Position numbers and translations under genes: made by a program
Notes under the pieces: generated by a model
The model's database searches: none
Seen by the model: the letters and a program-made list of their open reading frames with translations, nothing else
What the model was told of the DNA's origin: nothing
Part shown: piece after piece, positions 62,330 to 64,000 of the stretch
How the letters are laid out: each line of letters starts with the position of its first letter
Numbering within the stretch: the first letter of the stretch is position 1
NCBI GenBank assembly: GCA_034509425.1
Contig: JAVTVJ010000372.1
Span: 496,001-560,000 of the forward strand
DNA: 64,000 nucleotides
From: Eopsaltria australis
Lineage: Eukaryota > Chordata > Aves > Passeriformes > Petroicidae
Reading direction: 5' to 3'

Positions 62330-63120
62330 AAACAGACTCCACTTGAGGAAATTAACTGAATTTATTGCCAGTCAAATCAGAGTAGGATAATGAGAAATAA
62401 AACTGAATTATAAAACGCCTTCCCCCCCCTCACCCCTCCCTTCTTCCCGGACTCAGCTTCACTCCTGATTTTCTCTACCACCCCACCAGCAGTGCAGGGG
62501 GATGGGAAATGGGGGCTGGAGTCACTTCATCACATATTGTCTTTACTGTTCCTTTTCCTCAGGAGAACTCCTCACATTCTTCCCCCTTGGGGTCACAAGT
62601 CCTGCCAGCAAACCTGCTCCATCGTGGACTCCTCTGTCCATGGGCCACACGTCCTGCCAGGAGCCTGCTCCAGTGTGCGGTCTCCACAGGGTCACAGCCT
62701 CCTTCAGGCATCCCCCTGATCTGGGTTGGGATCCTCCACAGGCTGCAGGTGGATCTCTGCTCCCCCATGGGCTGCACCAGGGGCTGCAGTGGAATCTCTG
62801 CTCTGGCACCTGGAGCATCTTCTCTGCCTTCCTCCCTGCCCTGGGTAGCTGCAGGACTATTTCTCTCACATTCTCATTCTCTCCTGGCTGCAGTTGTAGA
62901 ATAGTTTTTCCCCCTTATCTGTGCTATCCCAGAGGCACTACCCCCGTGGCTGGTGGGCTCAGCCTTGGCCAGTGAGGAGTCCCTCTTGGAGCTGGCTGGC
63001 ATTGACTGCTGGACATGGGGAAGTTTCCAGCAGTTCCTCACAGAAACCACTCCTGTAGCCCCTGCCCACTAGCAAAACCTTGCCATGCAAACCCAGTAAC
63101 AGGAGGTACCAGTATCCCCT
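62330..63120. mobile_element. Endogenous-retrovirus-related non-coding repeat (relic)
   Basis: The segment begins with 'gaatttattgccagtcaaatcag' and a C-rich stretch. It then repeats phrases such as 'ctgccagcaaacctgctcc', 'cctgccaggagcctgctcc' and 'ggctgcaggtggatctctgc', and ends with 'ccttgccatgcaaaccc'. This wording is common in songbird ERV-derived repeats. Internal phrases recur with a loose 50-70 bp spacing. There is no intact retroviral frame; overlapping frames of 100-157 codons are repeat translations. Family name and orientation are uncertain. Confidence 0.6.
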
Positions 63121-64000
63121 CTTGGAAGAGCAAAGGAAGATGAAGAGATGCAGGAGTGAGGCCAGAACTGGGTGGGCAGCATGAAAGGGTTTGGCTACAG
63201 GAAGAAGTCAGCCCTGTGAATCAGCATTTTGACCATGTTTGATGTACTGTATGTTTGCAGCCACACTGACCCTGTGGTGTTTATTCTCTCTCCTGGCTGT
63301 GTGGGCATGTAAAAGGTCTGGTGTAGCATTTCTGCTTGTGGATCCAAATTGTGTGCCCTGGGTATGTGTTTTCTGTCTGAAGTCATCATTCTTCCTGAAC
63401 ATTGCCACAGCCACTGTAACACCAGGGAGTAAAAGCTTAAAACATTGTGCAGAAATTTGCAATTGCTACTCCCCTGCTTTCATCAGCATAATTTCAGCAC
63501 TTTTCCACTAATCCCTCTTACTGACACTGATCAGTGATACAATTTCTGTTTCCCCTGTGTATTCAACCAAATATCCTCCTTACCAAACCTCAGGTAATTC
63601 CTCACATCTCCAACTTACTACATGGCACAAATTCTTCACAGTGTAGACTTTAATGTTCTTTCAATTAATTTAGGATTTGTGAGTCAGTAAACTGACCCAG
63701 GGGATCAATTTAGCTCACAGGTGAGTGACCAGTAGCTAAGCCTGGAAAGAGCTCTTCTTGGCTGATGGTGCTCTATGTTTGTTGTTTTTTGTCCCCACAT
63801 GAGCCTGAGGTCTAACATCATCTGGGATATGAGAGCCTGAGGTGTTTACCGGAATTTCTACCCACAGTCTGTGTTCCCTGATGCATTTTCCCTGCTGCAC
63901 CCCTTGCAGCATAGGATTCTTCAGTGTTTAATGCAGCCAGCCCCAAGGGGCCGGCGGGCAGGAGCAGATCATCAGGTGGCTGAGCAGGAGCAAGGAGTGG

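Larger units (their letters stand above)
50612..64000 (+). other. HS1BP3: HS1BP3 intron 4 (partial, continues beyond window)
   Basis: At least 13.4 kb without a recognisable HS1BP3 exon; I looked for the conserved C-terminal wording (SKKPKK, LTIFDEEVDPDEGLFG-type) and did not find it. The interval contains a dense motif block at 59040-59600, a CR1 tail at 61555-61700 and an LTR-like relic at 62330-63120. The longest open frame, 167 codons on the minus strand at 54310-54813, shows no domain and is probably chance. Confidence 0.7.

Noticed and set aside
62502..62975. 157-codon and overlapping frames near the right end
   Set aside because: They translate an ERV-derived non-coding repeat and show no retroviral or host domain.

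Overview
The window looks like nuclear DNA from a bird, probably a passerine. It has vertebrate exon/intron structure and CpG-island promoters. CR1-type LINE fragments carry the typical avian 3' end (runs like ATTCTATGAT and 'ggttggaagggacct' on either strand), and two stretches resemble LTR-derived repeats common in songbirds. The passerine assignment rests on recall of repeat families, not on a search. No bacterial, viral or CRISPR content was seen.

Two protein-coding genes and one tRNA gene are supported. GDF7 (BMP12) is on the minus strand: exon 2 at 11951-12870, intron 12871-15350, exon 1 at 15351-15678. It encodes a complete 415-residue TGF-beta family precursor. HS1BP3 is on the plus strand and diverges from GDF7: coding exons at 33333-33376, 39409-39574, 48250-48457 and 50392-50611 give the PX domain and acidic linker (about 212 residues), and the gene runs off the right edge. 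A tRNA-Ser(AGA) gene (33113-33194) sits 138 bp upstream of the HS1BP3 start codon in the same CpG island. GDF7 next to HS1BP3 is the same neighbourhood as on human chromosome 2p24, which supports both names.

Layout: 1-3240 unassigned, possibly the 3' flank of the neighbour expected there (LDAH); 3640-4200 an A/T-rich block with poly(A) signals on both strands; 4200-11950 region downstream of GDF7, possibly a long 3' UTR; 11951-15678 GDF7; 14390-16760 GDF7 CpG island with a 50-bp minisatellite; 16760-32200 intergenic with a CR1 copy, a hairpin and a homeodomain/POU motif cluster; 32700-33560 HS1BP3/tRNA CpG island; 33377-64000 HS1BP3 introns with CR1 and LTR-like insertions and a dense motif cluster near 59.0-59.6 kb.

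The two proteins are not known to act in one pathway. GDF7 is a secreted BMP-class ligand with tightly patterned expression, while HS1BP3 is a broadly expressed lipid-binding PX protein. Non-coding blocks in the intergenic interval or inside HS1BP3 introns could therefore be long-range GDF7 enhancers, which is inference. I found no convincing novel genetic system; the most interesting signals are regulatory and repeat structures around GDF7.
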